Assembly (NCBI GenBank): GCA_945879625.1
Contig: CAMCVA010000001.1
Coordinates: 124,001 to 188,000, forward strand
Source of the DNA: Flavobacterium psychrophilum
Lineage (GTDB): Bacteria; Bacteroidota; Bacteroidia; Flavobacteriales; Flavobacteriaceae
Length of the DNA: 64,000 nucleotides
Direction of reading: 5' to 3'
The translations under genes were made by a program, and so were the position numbers. Position 1 is the stretch's first letter; each line of letters opens with the position of its first letter. The notes beneath the pieces are model-generated. The model saw nothing but the letters and a program-made list of their open reading frames with translations, did no database searches and was not told the DNA's origin. Below, in pieces: positions 33,901 to 42,272 of this stretch.

Positions 33901-34179
33901 GAACTCAAATACGCGAAAATGCTCAATCGTACCCAAGGTAGTTGGCACCGAAATAACTACTGAAGAGGTAGTTGAAGTAAGTCGGTTGGGGGCATTTTGC
34001 AGGCTGTTTTTTAAGGCGGCAAGAGGTGCCGCATACAACTCAAATTCTTTGGGAAAAGTTTCGCGAGTCGTGTTTTTTGATTTGGCCAAAGAAGTCGCAG
34101 TGACTTTGGTCCAGGTGGTGGATTGTTGCGCAACTAAACTAGCGCTTATCAATAACACCAAGAAGTACAATTTTTTCAT
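30943..34179 (-). CDS. T9SS-secreted reprolysin-like metalloprotease
   Basis: Encodes 1078 residues. A signal peptide (LLISASLVAQQ) is followed by a propeptide-like region and a zinc metalloprotease domain (about 195-410) with HELGHQFGGNH: zinc ligands His333, His337, His343 and catalytic Glu334. Downstream are immunoglobulin-like regions (about 415-730), a fibronectin type III domain (about 735-830), a proprotein convertase P-type domain (about 850-985) and a type A T9SS sorting domain (FNVYPNPTQGNFTV to SRKLVIE). It should be secreted and digest extracellular protein. A conserved cysteine-rich loop GCIGCVCVNG precedes the zinc site. It is transcribed alone, with its own terminator. Confidence 0.92.
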   Translation of the reverse strand: MKKLYFLVLLISASLVAQQSTTWTKVTATSLAKSKNTTRETFPKEFELYAAPLAALKNSLQNAPNRLTSTTSSVVISVPTTLGTIEHFRVFEFSNFTPEMQARFPEIRSYIGVGVEDQLAQIRFSMDQKGFQAMVFRVGKRNEFIEPYTADGSIYAVFESSREKGKMPFVCSTIDTQIASDLAGRTTASSSGELLTFRLALSCNAEYTTYFGGTVAGALAAMNATMTRVNGVFEKDLAIHMNLVDNTTIIYTNATTDPYTTMGQWNGQLQTTLTNVVGESNYDVGHMFGASGGGGNAGCIGCVCVNGQKGSGITSPADAIPEGDTFDIDYVAHELGHQFGGNHSFSQNVEGSGVNVEPGSGSTIMGYAGITSQDVQPNSDDYFVYANIKQIQDNMVGKTCPVRTTLTNVAPVVDAGADYTIPKSTPFILDGTATDTDGDVLTYCWEQNDTATNQTGANSAASATKTGGPNWRSYSPVATSKRYCPPLARVIANSNTTQGAEIVVEALSSVARSLNFVLTARDNYAGAGQTKSDAIVVTVSASAGPFLVSVPNTAVDWPVGTSQDVTWDVAGTTANNVNATTVDIYLSTDGGYTYPIQLASAVANDGSETITVPNNIGTTNRIMVKGYNHIFYDISNTNFTISEALVDFTINAIGGNAAQTCAGTAVEKAIQFTTYLGFAENTSFTTSGSPAGSVITFNTNPINATGIVLMIIDNTAGAAPGVYPIVVTASSGSIVKTITINFQLFASSFAGVNLTSPVNLAGSQATSLTLSWTADANATSYDVEVATDAAFTALVATGTASSNSYAISGLSNQTDYYWRVRPLNSSCSGDFSPANQFTTGNILCATLPSANVPLAIASTANVTVNSTLAVTENLTLTDVNVNVNITHTWVRDLTLTLISPAGTAVQLVARPCTNVALNDIIATFDDAGIPIACANNPAVSGTVQPTQVLSAFNGQNSQGTWTLRVLDSANLDGGSVVGWSLNPCGIQVPLSVDQNSLANFNVYPNPTQGNFTVQFNSDSAEVIQVELVDLRGRSVYQSTYENTGFINQNIQLNAVQAGVYVLKVKDGDKQVSRKLVIE

Positions 34180-34303
34180 TTTGGTAGGGTTTTTAGTCCG
34201 CTAAAAGTAAAAAAAATAACAACACTGCAAAGATCTAACACCGCTAAGTTTTGGCTTGCTAATTTATTGGGAAGTATCACCCAATTTGGTTTTCTTTGCA
34301 GCC

Positions 34304-35245
34304 ATGAATGCGATAAATACAGGAGTAAAAAAACAACTGATCCAGCTAGCCAAATTGGCTGTAGTGGGAGCTGCTTTCTATTTTATCTACGCCCAACTTC
34401 AGGAATCAAAAGCGTTGGATTGGACAAAAACAGAAGCCGCTATTCTCCAGCATTCTAGCGGATACATCCTTTTTATTTTGAGCTTGAGTTTTTGGAACCG
34501 CTACTTTGAAATCCTCAAATGGCAAAATTTGGTGCAAAGTTTTCGACCCATAACCGTGGGACAGTCTTCGGCACAAGTTTTTGGCGCACTCACGGCGGGC
34601 ATTTTTACCCCAAACGGATTTGGTGAATATGCAGGCAAAGCGCTGTTTTTTGAAAAGACCAAGACCAAAAAAATCATTTTCTTAAACCTGTTGTGCAATG
34701 GCATTCAAATGGTGATTACGGTGCTTTTTGGCAGCCTGGGTTTGTGGTACTTTAACGCGCACTACCCCGTGATTTCTACCCAAACGTTGGTGTTGATTTT
34801 GGGCGGAATAGTAGGTGTAATTACCCTGCTTTTTCTTGTCAAAAAAATCAGTATCAAGGGCTATTCACTGGAACGCCTGGGGCAAAAAATCAAAAAAATA
34901 CCTGGGCACATTCACCAAAAAAACGCCCTGTTGGGACTGAGCCGCTACTTGGTTTTTTCGCATCAATATTATTTTTTATTTCTGTTGTTTGGGGTAGATC
35001 TGCCCTACCTCATTCTGATGTCGGCCATCACGAGTATTTATTTTTTGTCGTCGTCCTTGCCCTCGTTTCAATTCTTAGATTTTGCAGTAAAGGGCAGCGT
35101 GGCCTTGTTTTTTTGTGGCCTGTTGGGAATTAACTCCTGGATTCCATTGCTTATCACTTCTTTGATGTGGTTTTTAAATGTGGTAATTCCGGTGCTAATT
35201 GGCAGTTATTTTGTGTTGAATTTTAAACCCCTCCCCACCTCATGA
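34304..35245 (+). CDS. LPG-synthase-like (UPF0104/YbhN) membrane protein
   Basis: Encodes 313 residues from the ATG at 34304; a TTG 16 codons earlier is possible. About eight transmembrane helices. FGALTAGIFTPNGFGEYAGKA matches the conserved segment of the lysylphosphatidylglycerol synthase transmembrane (flippase-like) family. It lacks the cytoplasmic synthase domain, so aminoacyl transfer is not expected; lipid handling or flipping is the family-level guess. The glycosyltransferase gene that follows overlaps its stop by four bases (ATGA), suggesting joint action on a glycolipid. Confidence 0.85.
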   Translation: MNAINTGVKKQLIQLAKLAVVGAAFYFIYAQLQESKALDWTKTEAAILQHSSGYILFILSLSFWNRYFEILKWQNLVQSFRPITVGQSSAQVFGALTAGIFTPNGFGEYAGKALFFEKTKTKKIIFLNLLCNGIQMVITVLFGSLGLWYFNAHYPVISTQTLVLILGGIVGVITLLFLVKKISIKGYSLERLGQKIKKIPGHIHQKNALLGLSRYLVFSHQYYFLFLLFGVDLPYLILMSAITSIYFLSSSLPSFQFLDFAVKGSVALFFCGLLGINSWIPLLITSLMWFLNVVIPVLIGSYFVLNFKPLPTS

Positions 35246-36366
35246 TCGCAATCTGTTGTATCTTGTTGTTGCTGGGCTATTGGCTCACAATTGGTCAGTT
35301 AATTTGGGGAGTCAAACAACTCAAACCCTTTGTGCCGCACAGCAAAACCCCAACTACTTTTTTTTCGATCATTATTCCGTTTCGCGACGAAGCGCAACAG
35401 TTGCCAGGCCTATTAGAAAGTTTTAAAAACCTAGATTACCCGCACGAGTTGTTTGAATTGATTTTTGTGGATGATTTTTCGACAGACGAATCGGTAAAGC
35501 TACTTTATCAATGGCGCACGGCCAACGGAACGATACAAACTACCCTGCTCGAAAACATTCGACTGAGTCATTCGCCCAAAAAAGACGCCATTTCACGTGC
35601 CATTCCTATTGTGCAACAACAATGGATTGTTACCACCGACGCCGACTGTGTAGTGCCCACTACTTGGCTCAGCACGCTTGATCGTTATTTGCAAACCAAC
35701 GACGCCAATATGGTGGTAGGCGCGGTAAATTACCGCTGCAGCAATTCATTTCTAGATCAGTTTCAGCTGTTGGATATACTCAGTTTGCAAGGAGCAACAC
35801 AAGGCAGTTTTGGCATGGGCTTGGGATTTATGTGCAACGGAGCCAATTTGGCCTACACCAAAACCCATTTTAAAGAACTGCAAGGTTTTGCCGGAAACGA
35901 TTCGTTGGCCAGTGGCGACGATGTCTTTTTACTCCAAAAATCGATGGTTTTTAACCCGGCCAAAGTGCATTATTTACTGAACGCCTCGCATGTAGTGCTC
36001 ACCAAGCCCGAACAAAGTTGGAAACAACTACTCATACAACGCACCCGCTGGGCTTCTAAAACAAGCTATTACCAAAGTGTTTTTGGGAAAGATTTGGCCG
36101 TATGGGTGTTGTTGGGAAATCTCAGTTGGATTGTATTGGGAGGCCTATCGCTAGCCAATCACGAGCTGACGTATTGGTTTGGGGGAGCAACTCTACTCAA
36201 ATTTGGACTGGATATTACTTTGATGCGACTAGCAAAAAAACATACCCCGCTTGCGCGAATGCAGTATGTGTTATGGGGCTGTTTACTTTATCCGTTTTAT
36301 TGCGTATTCGTTGCATTACACTCTTGGCCTGGAACCTACACTTGGAAAGGCAGAACGCTTTCTTAA
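35242..36366 (+). CDS. Family 2 glycosyltransferase, membrane-bound
   Basis: Encodes 374 residues. It has an N-terminal membrane helix, a GT-A catalytic domain (about 33-270) with FSIIIPFRDEA, VDDFSTDES, TTDADC (DxD metal site) and IQRTRWASK (product-binding QxxRW-like), then two or three C-terminal helices. It adds sugars from nucleotide donors to a lipid or polysaccharide acceptor on the inner membrane. It is translationally coupled to the preceding LPG-synthase-like gene through ATGA. The stop overlaps the convergent lipoprotein gene by four bases. The specific product is unknown. Confidence 0.9.
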   Translation: MIAICCILLLLGYWLTIGQLIWGVKQLKPFVPHSKTPTTFFSIIIPFRDEAQQLPGLLESFKNLDYPHELFELIFVDDFSTDESVKLLYQWRTANGTIQTTLLENIRLSHSPKKDAISRAIPIVQQQWIVTTDADCVVPTTWLSTLDRYLQTNDANMVVGAVNYRCSNSFLDQFQLLDILSLQGATQGSFGMGLGFMCNGANLAYTKTHFKELQGFAGNDSLASGDDVFLLQKSMVFNPAKVHYLLNASHVVLTKPEQSWKQLLIQRTRWASKTSYYQSVFGKDLAVWVLLGNLSWIVLGGLSLANHELTYWFGGATLLKFGLDITLMRLAKKHTPLARMQYVLWGCLLYPFYCVFVALHSWPGTYTWKGRTLS

Positions 36367-36848
36367 CGATTTACTTCGTGTAAAACTACCGGCAACACAA
36401 ACTGTGTTTTTACCGGCAATCCTCTTTTTATCGCTGGATTTACTTTCGGAAATCCGACCAATCGCGCTTTAAAAACACTATCAATCAAGGTTTTATTATA
36501 CACAACGGTATCTGTCACTTGCGGCTCAAAGGTAAAAGTAGCATTGGGTAATACCGTAATTTTTAGGTTAATGCTATCCAAATCGGGATACAGCAACGAC
36601 AAGGTATCGGCACCCAAACGCGCTTGGATGAGTTGGGTTAAGTAATCAAAAAAACAGGCTTGGTTGGCTTTGGCATTAACTAGCGAATCACATTGTCCAA
36701 ACGAGGGGTACTCGTCCACTTGGTTCCAATTTATAGACTTGAGTTCTTTTTGCAACAATTCCTGCTTGTTGGGCACTTGTTTGTCAAAGTATTGACAAGC
36801 GCTCAACAAAAAAGGAGATAGGAAAATTAGGATTGGTTTTGCGTTCAT
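36363..36848 (-). CDS. Hypothetical lipoprotein
   Basis: Encodes 161 residues with a lipoprotein signal (LLSAC, Cys18). The C-terminal half (LKITVLPNATFTFEPQ, then FPKVNPAIKRGLPVKTQFVLPVVL) resembles the C-terminal domain of TonB-like proteins, in which PAxKRGxPVxxxFxLP recurs, though the transmembrane anchor of TonB is missing. A central CDSLVNAKANQACFFDYL may form a disulfide. Function is not assigned. It is convergent with the glycosyltransferase gene, with a four-base overlap. Confidence 0.75.
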   Translation of the reverse strand: MNAKPILIFLSPFLLSACQYFDKQVPNKQELLQKELKSINWNQVDEYPSFGQCDSLVNAKANQACFFDYLTQLIQARLGADTLSLLYPDLDSINLKITVLPNATFTFEPQVTDTVVYNKTLIDSVFKARLVGFPKVNPAIKRGLPVKTQFVLPVVLHEVNR

Positions 36849-36913
36849 ATTGGCGGCATTAGCGAGTCAAAAGTACTAAAATATTTTACCCCATTTGGCG
36901 ATTTGTCTAAAAC

Positions 36914-36941
36914 AAAAAACCAGCTGGTGAAAGCTGGTTTT
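36914..36941 (-). terminator. Terminator of the giant T9SS protein gene
   Basis: AAAACCAGCT/AGCTGGTTTT stem with a T-rich tail on the reverse strand, about 20 bases after the stop at 36962. Confidence 0.85.
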
Positions 36942-36961
36942 ATCGTTTGTTGAAATGCGTA

Positions 36962-39900
36962 TTAGTTGATTACTAATTTTTGAATCGATTTTTGCTGTAA
37001 ACTCGTGCTTACTTCTACCAGGTATATGCCAGGTGTGAGTTGCTGCACATCAATAGTTTCGGTTGCTGCAGAGCCCGCTTGTTGCGCGATACATTTGCCC
37101 ATATAATCATAGATTTTAATGGTTTCTATGGTAGCCGATGCATTGCCCAAACGCACGGCAACTTGACCGTGGGCCGGATTGGGGTATACCGAAAACGCAA
37201 CTGAGTCAGGACTCGTTGTGCCCAAGGTAGAGACAAATTTGGTTAGGAACGTATTGGTAATAATTGCGGGGTTAAAATCAAAGTAAATAGCCGCCGAGTT
37301 GGGGATGATGGTTCCCACCGCGTAGCCTTGTTTTGGTTTAATTTTGAAGGTAATATACCCTTTACCTATTTCGGTATTTTCTACAGAAGGCGGCAATAAG
37401 ATTTCATTAAATCGCCAACTCAAATTACGACCCACACGGTCTAAAATATACGAATGGCTCGCATTTACCATTTGAATGGAATTTTCGTCTAATTGTTCGT
37501 TTAGCATGTCATTAACCACAATATTAATTGCACTGGCATTTCCGGTGTTTTCAAAACGAATGGTGTAATACAAATAATCGGCACTGGAGAACGTTGAAAA
37601 TAAAATTTTCTCTCCGTGGGACTCTACTTTGTCGTTGGGATCAAAGGCGTTGATCACCATTTCGGTTGTGGTGGAGTTGTTGTTCTCCGGCATCAGGTCA
37701 ACAACTGTAGAGCTAATTGATGCCGAATTGGTGAGGTATTCGCCCGCATTAACTGTAGGAATAACCGGAACTTGCATGTTTACGGTAATTGTTCGAGATT
37801 CGAAAGGTTGTAAATTGAAAACTGGATAGGTAAAACCCGTCGCGTTGGCCAAACTACCGGGAGACGAAATAGAACTAATAGCAAGCAGCGGGTCTTTGGT
37901 AAAGTTGAGCGAAGCATTGGCCACCACTTGATTTCCAAGGTTTCTGTAGGTTATTAGATTTTGGTAAATAAACCCGGGACGTGGCGCGCTTAGCGGAATA
38001 ACTGTAACCGCCAAATCGTGGTAAGCTTGCAAGATGGTAATCGGGAAATTATAGGTAGTCATCCCGCCGCCTATTACTACATGCACATCCGAATAGGAAG
38101 CTAATGCCTGATATTGGTTGGCATAGGCCGCATCTATCACATAGTTTAACTGATAGGAATTGGCGGCATTGGTGTCGTAGATATTATACATTCCCGTTGG
38201 TGAGGAAATATTGTGCACCACCGAATTTTGGTTAAGCTCGTATTGAAATTGTCCCAAGGGGAAATTAGACTCATTGTTGTCTTGCACGCCATTGGCATTT
38301 GAATCCAAAAAGGCATTTAATCGCATACCTGAGCAATCGATTCCTCCACTGTTTCCATTTCCGATATCCGAAATTTTAATGTAACCCGGTTGGTTACTGA
38401 AATTGGTCGTCATCAACAAGTAATACTGACCCGGAAGTGCATTGGGGATTACGGGATATTCAGTTGCTGCCGATGAATAACTGCAACTCACAATTTTATC
38501 GGGCGTGAGTTGATTGTAACAAGGAGCTGTGGGGCTGGTGTAGGGTCCGTACACAATGTAATCTACATCAAAGGCGTTCGCATTGAATGCAATGGAGGAA
38601 TTTTGTTGCACCATCAAATTGATAGCACCCGGATTACTTACTGGCAAATAAAACCAAGTAGGATTTGGATGCGAACCTAAACAACCATAACTAGCTCCTG
38701 GCTCAGTTATTTGCGTATTTACGCTGTTCGAAAACGGAATTCCCAAGGCATTGCATAGCGAATTGGCCATGATGCAGTTAGAAGCCAAATTACAGTTGGA
38801 AAAGGTGCGCAACGACATGCGATGAATGCTGTCGCAGGCATTTGGAATGAATTCCCGGATATAGATTTCGGTAGCATTTGCTTGTACCGGAACCGAATAG
38901 GCCACTGGATTCGCAATTGGATTGGTGTTGGATTGCGCCGCCGCTTCGCTGGCAAAATACGTGAGCGGAGCCGATGAATTGAGCTGTGCTTGCACGCTGG
39001 TTAAATCAAATACAATGTTGCCATCGAGGTTGTCGTCACATTGACTTAGTTCGGCCAATGGTGTTGGATTGTATAAATAGGAATTCACATTCAAGAAAAA
39101 CACGGTAGTGAAGTAACCCGCGTCGTTGTTGTTGTCTACTCGCGCATAAATGGCGTGGTTTCCTTCGTTCATACAATAGGGTGAAGAAAGCGGACCAACA
39201 TTGGCTTCGGCAGTGTTGGGTGAGTCGTGGTAGGTAATGGTATAGTCTGCTGGATTTAGAGTCCCCAATATAGGTTGGTTGTTATCTGTTAGCATAAAAC
39301 AAGCTGTGCCATTCGCGTCCACACATTGGGCAAAACTTTGCGGTTGTCCGGGTTGAACACAATCAATCAAAGTCAATTGGATTGAACCTACAGATGAACA
39401 GCCAGAAAAAGGATAAAACACGCGGTAATACAAAGTGGGTAATGTTGGCGTTCCCACAATACTCACAAAACAGCTGGGATTTGGAATGGGATTAATGCCA
39501 AGAGAGGCCTCATTTTGCGATGTATAGTAACTGATGTTTTGTGGGTCTTGATTGGTATTTGCCGCCACTTGGGTTAGATCCCAGCAGGTAGTTGCATTAG
39601 GTCCATTGAAGCAATTGGTAATCACTTGATCGGGCACTGGAGGGGCATCCACCAAATACACGCCAAACGATTTGATTTCTACCGCACCTGTACTGAGTTC
39701 AACCACACGAACGTAGATAAACGTATTTACTGCTGTACAATATTGAGTTGCATTGAGCAATGGGTTGATCCCTGCTGTTGCATTAGCATAGGTACTGTGA
39801 TAAGTAACTTGGTAATCAACTGGATTTAGATTCCCTAAAATAACAGACGTATTTGAGGTGAGGTTAAAACAAGTTGTAACACCAGATCCACAAGCATATA

Positions 39901-40867
39901 AATCTACAGGGTTCGGATACAGGCTACTGCAAGGTTCGGTAGTTGCTACTACCTGTGACCAGGTACTTGTTTGTCCATCTGAGCATACATTTCTGAGGTA
40001 AATATCGTAAGAAGTGGTACAAACCAAACCAGTAATCGTATACGTATTTACAGTGGGCAACAGCTGCATAGTGGGTGTTGTATTTGGTGTTGGTGCAGGT
40101 GATCCAGCCGGCACTACATACAATTCGATTTGGGTTACCACCTGATTGAAAGCCCACCCGATAGATACCGTCGATTCAGTAGAAGCGGCAGTATACAATG
40201 AAAATGGCGCTTCACAAAAATTGGTTCCGCAATAAATTACCATTTGATGCAAGGATGAGATGGTTACACAGCCCGTAGATAAATCGGTTACGCGCACATA
40301 GACAACTTCGGTCCAAGGACTTTGATTCATGTAGGGGCTAAACGCATCCAAGGCATTGTGGTTGGTTTCGGCTTCGAGTTGGGTGGCGTGATAAGAAGCA
40401 ATATTATTGGTGTTATTCCCAACAAACACCACATCATACGAATTTAACGGTTCCGAAACCGCAAAACCGTCGTTGTTGTCATAGTCGCAAATAGTTATGG
40501 TATAATCTATATACTGAGGCGAGGGGTTCGCGTGCAAATAGTAGGGCATGATTTGCACGGCATTGGTTTGATTATTTACAATACGCACAAAAAGCATTTG
40601 AGTGGTGGCTATCTCATTGTAGTATTCCGGTTGAAGAATTGGATTTAATCCATTTGAAGCACTCTGCTGATTGAAGTGGTGTGTTACTGTATACAGCGAA
40701 GGATCGACCAGCGTTAAGATTTCTGATGAAATATTCAACAAATTAAATACTTCGTGGCCATCGCCATTGGGATCGCAGACGTTGTTGTTTACAACGGGCT
40801 GTGTAAATTGGGCATGGCTAGCCAATGAAACAAAAAATAATGCAAGTAATAGGTGTATTTTTTTCAT
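36962..40867 (-). CDS. Giant T9SS-secreted surface protein
   Basis: Encodes 1301 residues. A signal peptide (LFFVSLASHAQ) is followed by repeated cysteine-containing beta modules (about 25-700) in which CDxNxDG-like and pairs such as TQYC and NPSC recur, with one fibronectin type III domain near 225-315. The region LRLNAFLDSNANGVQDNNES marks a SdrD-like B repeat. A DUF7619 domain (about 1090-1225, DPNDKVESHGEKI to AIYFDFNPAIITN) precedes a type A T9SS sorting domain (FSVYPNPAHGQVAV to SIQKLVIN). No enzyme domain is seen; adhesion or matrix binding is inferred. Three small lipoprotein genes lie directly upstream with a 24-base gap and may be cotranscribed. Confidence 0.88.
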   Translation of the reverse strand: MKKIHLLLALFFVSLASHAQFTQPVVNNNVCDPNGDGHEVFNLLNISSEILTLVDPSLYTVTHHFNQQSASNGLNPILQPEYYNEIATTQMLFVRIVNNQTNAVQIMPYYLHANPSPQYIDYTITICDYDNNDGFAVSEPLNSYDVVFVGNNTNNIASYHATQLEAETNHNALDAFSPYMNQSPWTEVVYVRVTDLSTGCVTISSLHQMVIYCGTNFCEAPFSLYTAASTESTVSIGWAFNQVVTQIELYVVPAGSPAPTPNTTPTMQLLPTVNTYTITGLVCTTSYDIYLRNVCSDGQTSTWSQVVATTEPCSSLYPNPVDLYACGSGVTTCFNLTSNTSVILGNLNPVDYQVTYHSTYANATAGINPLLNATQYCTAVNTFIYVRVVELSTGAVEIKSFGVYLVDAPPVPDQVITNCFNGPNATTCWDLTQVAANTNQDPQNISYYTSQNEASLGINPIPNPSCFVSIVGTPTLPTLYYRVFYPFSGCSSVGSIQLTLIDCVQPGQPQSFAQCVDANGTACFMLTDNNQPILGTLNPADYTITYHDSPNTAEANVGPLSSPYCMNEGNHAIYARVDNNNDAGYFTTVFFLNVNSYLYNPTPLAELSQCDDNLDGNIVFDLTSVQAQLNSSAPLTYFASEAAAQSNTNPIANPVAYSVPVQANATEIYIREFIPNACDSIHRMSLRTFSNCNLASNCIMANSLCNALGIPFSNSVNTQITEPGASYGCLGSHPNPTWFYLPVSNPGAINLMVQQNSSIAFNANAFDVDYIVYGPYTSPTAPCYNQLTPDKIVSCSYSSAATEYPVIPNALPGQYYLLMTTNFSNQPGYIKISDIGNGNSGGIDCSGMRLNAFLDSNANGVQDNNESNFPLGQFQYELNQNSVVHNISSPTGMYNIYDTNAANSYQLNYVIDAAYANQYQALASYSDVHVVIGGGMTTYNFPITILQAYHDLAVTVIPLSAPRPGFIYQNLITYRNLGNQVVANASLNFTKDPLLAISSISSPGSLANATGFTYPVFNLQPFESRTITVNMQVPVIPTVNAGEYLTNSASISSTVVDLMPENNNSTTTEMVINAFDPNDKVESHGEKILFSTFSSADYLYYTIRFENTGNASAINIVVNDMLNEQLDENSIQMVNASHSYILDRVGRNLSWRFNEILLPPSVENTEIGKGYITFKIKPKQGYAVGTIIPNSAAIYFDFNPAIITNTFLTKFVSTLGTTSPDSVAFSVYPNPAHGQVAVRLGNASATIETIKIYDYMGKCIAQQAGSAATETIDVQQLTPGIYLVEVSTSLQQKSIQKLVIN

Positions 40868-40891
40868 TTTCTATTGTTTTAATATTTTGAC

Positions 40892-41341
40892 TTATTCTGC
40901 ATAATTAATTTTCGGCTTACTTTTTCCTTGTAAAAATTCTTCTCCACTTGTATTTTCTAAAAATTCAAAAGAAAAACCTCCGAATCTTGGGTATTGTTTT
41001 ATGTAATATGTTTTACCAGCTTTGGCATTTATTATAAATAAATCCTCATTATTTGCAGTACCTAAAGTAATTCCTGCATGAATTAATTGGGTATTGCCAA
41101 TTGTGTATTTGCCTTCTAAAACATCCCAGCACAGGTAACCGTTGCCTCCTGTCTTGCCCATTAATAAGTCATTGCAAAAAATTGAGGTTTGTACTGCCCC
41201 TCCTGCAAAACCAGGCCTAATTACATATATTCTTGCTTTTGATGGTTCTAAGGTTGCATTATGTGTGAATTTTTGAAATTGTTTAGTTGTAGCACATGAT
41301 ACTATTAATAGAACAATCACCAACAAAATATATTTTTTCAT
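40892..41341 (-). CDS. DUF2846-like lipoprotein
   Basis: Encodes 149 residues from the ATG at 41341; an ATG three codons earlier (41350) is also possible. Lipoprotein signal LLIVSC with Cys16. The core SKARIYVIRPGFAGGAVQTSIFCNDLLMGK is the DUF2846 signature, split here by a family-typical turn; KTYYIKQYPR is also conserved. Function of DUF2846 is unknown. It is the third of three tightly spaced lipoprotein genes and is followed 24 bases later by the giant T9SS protein gene. Confidence 0.85.
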   Translation of the reverse strand: MKKYILLVIVLLIVSCATTKQFQKFTHNATLEPSKARIYVIRPGFAGGAVQTSIFCNDLLMGKTGGNGYLCWDVLEGKYTIGNTQLIHAGITLGTANNEDLFIINAKAGKTYYIKQYPRFGGFSFEFLENTSGEEFLQGKSKPKINYAE

Positions 41342-41356
41342 TTCATTCATTTGTTT

Positions 41357-41548
41357 TTAATCACAATTGCAATTTGCTGAATACCCTTGTGGAGCGAAAC
41401 AAGTCGAGCAATCGGCAACATTTTGTTCCGACCACATTTGTCCATTAAGCGACACAACACATAGACAGCCTGTATTTGAACTGTCTTTATCACAAGCAAA
41501 CAATATTAAGACAAAAACTAAGATTAAATAAATTGATGTTTTTTTCAT
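41357..41548 (-). CDS. Small cysteine-rich lipoprotein
   Basis: Encodes 63 residues with a lipoprotein signal (LILFAC, Cys19). The mature part is about 45 residues with seven more cysteines (GCLC, DCSTC, NCNC), enough for three disulfides or a metal site. It is not recognised as a known family. It lies seven bases after one lipoprotein gene and six or more before the next, in the same direction, so it belongs to a small operon. Confidence 0.7.
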   Translation of the reverse strand: MKKTSIYLILVFVLILFACDKDSSNTGCLCVVSLNGQMWSEQNVADCSTCFAPQGYSANCNCD

Positions 41549-41555
41549 AATAATT

Positions 41556-41825
41556 TTATTTTAATCCGTCCCAACAACAATAGCCTTCAGGATTTTGCTG
41601 CCAACGACTTTGATAATATTGAAAAGTTGTTTGATTTACATCTAATTCTGTGATTCCACAGGTGTCAGGATTTAAGGTGCCTCGGTAGATCATGTAGGTG
41701 CCTGGTCCATTGTATCCCGCTGCTCCCCGACAAACAATGTCGTTACAAGAATTACTTCCTGAGCCACTAGTTGAGCATGATAAAGTTAAAATAGAAAAAA
41801 TTAAAAACAGGACTGTTTTTTTCAT
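41556..41825 (-). CDS. Small lipoprotein, first of three
   Basis: Encodes 89 residues with a lipoprotein signal (LTLSC, Cys17). The mature part has a Ser/Gly linker, then CNDIVC, DTCGITELD and YCCWDG: six cysteines, probably disulfide-bonded. It is not recognised as a known family. It is the first gene of the lipoprotein cluster leading to the giant T9SS gene, and a strong hairpin about 85 bases upstream separates it from tRNA-Asp. Confidence 0.7.
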   Translation of the reverse strand: MKKTVLFLIFSILTLSCSTSGSGSNSCNDIVCRGAAGYNGPGTYMIYRGTLNPDTCGITELDVNQTTFQYYQSRWQQNPEGYCCWDGLK

Positions 41826-41908
41826 GTAATCGCTTATAAATCAGTGAAACGTCGCGAAAGATACAAAAAAACAACTTGAATTGACCGAACTGAAATGGTA
41901 CTAAATGC

Positions 41909-41941
41909 AAAAAAGCTGATCGCCGAGGCGAAAAGCTTTTC
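41909..41941 (-). terminator. Second hairpin terminator downstream of tRNA-Asp
   Basis: AAAAGCT/AGCTTTT outer stem with an inner TCGCC/GGCGA stem and a T-run on the reverse strand. It would stop leftward read-through before the lipoprotein genes. Confidence 0.5.
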
Positions 41942-42052
41942 ATTGGTCTAACTACTAAACCGTGTCCCGTTTTAAAAAACGAGACGAAAACAACACAACT
42001 TTCGTTTCAGATGCTTATATAAACATCGTCTTGGAAATTTCTTTCTTTGGGC

Positions 42053-42081
42053 AAAAAAGCACTTTGTTTCCAAAGTGCTTT
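42053..42081 (-). terminator. Terminator of tRNA-Asp
   Basis: Eleven-base perfect stem AAAGCACTTTG/CAAAGTGCTTT with a four-base loop and six T on the reverse strand, 12 bases after the tRNA 3' end. Confidence 0.9.
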
Positions 42082-42092
42082 CCCTAAAGTTG

Positions 42093-42166
42093 CGGTCTGG
42101 ACGGGACTCGAACCCGCGACCCCATGCGTGACAGGCATGTATTCTAACCAACTGAACTACCAAACC
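42093..42166 (-). tRNA. tRNA-Asp(GTC)
   Basis: A 74-base cloverleaf on the reverse strand. The acceptor stem GGTTTGG/CCAGACC has one G-T pair. The D arm is GTTCAGTTGGTTAGAAT and the anticodon loop is CTGTCAC with anticodon GTC. The T arm is GCGGGTTCGAGTCCCGT. The discriminator base is G, as usual for Asp. The CCA end is not encoded. Confidence 0.97.
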
Positions 42167-42272
42167 TTGCTGCTATCGTTTACTAGAAACTTTATTAGCG
42201 GTTGCAAATATAGGATAGAATTTTACTTCTGCAAGTATTTATTTTTAATTTATTTGAGCCCTTTTTAAAATA

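Noticed and set aside
41964..41985. Inverted repeat near tRNA-Asp
   Set aside because: A ten-base stem with one mismatch and a two-base loop is present, but it lies among other hairpins with no distinguishing context.
41972..42163. 63-codon leftward open frame over tRNA-Asp
   Set aside because: It runs across the tRNA gene and its terminator; the RNA gene explains the sequence.
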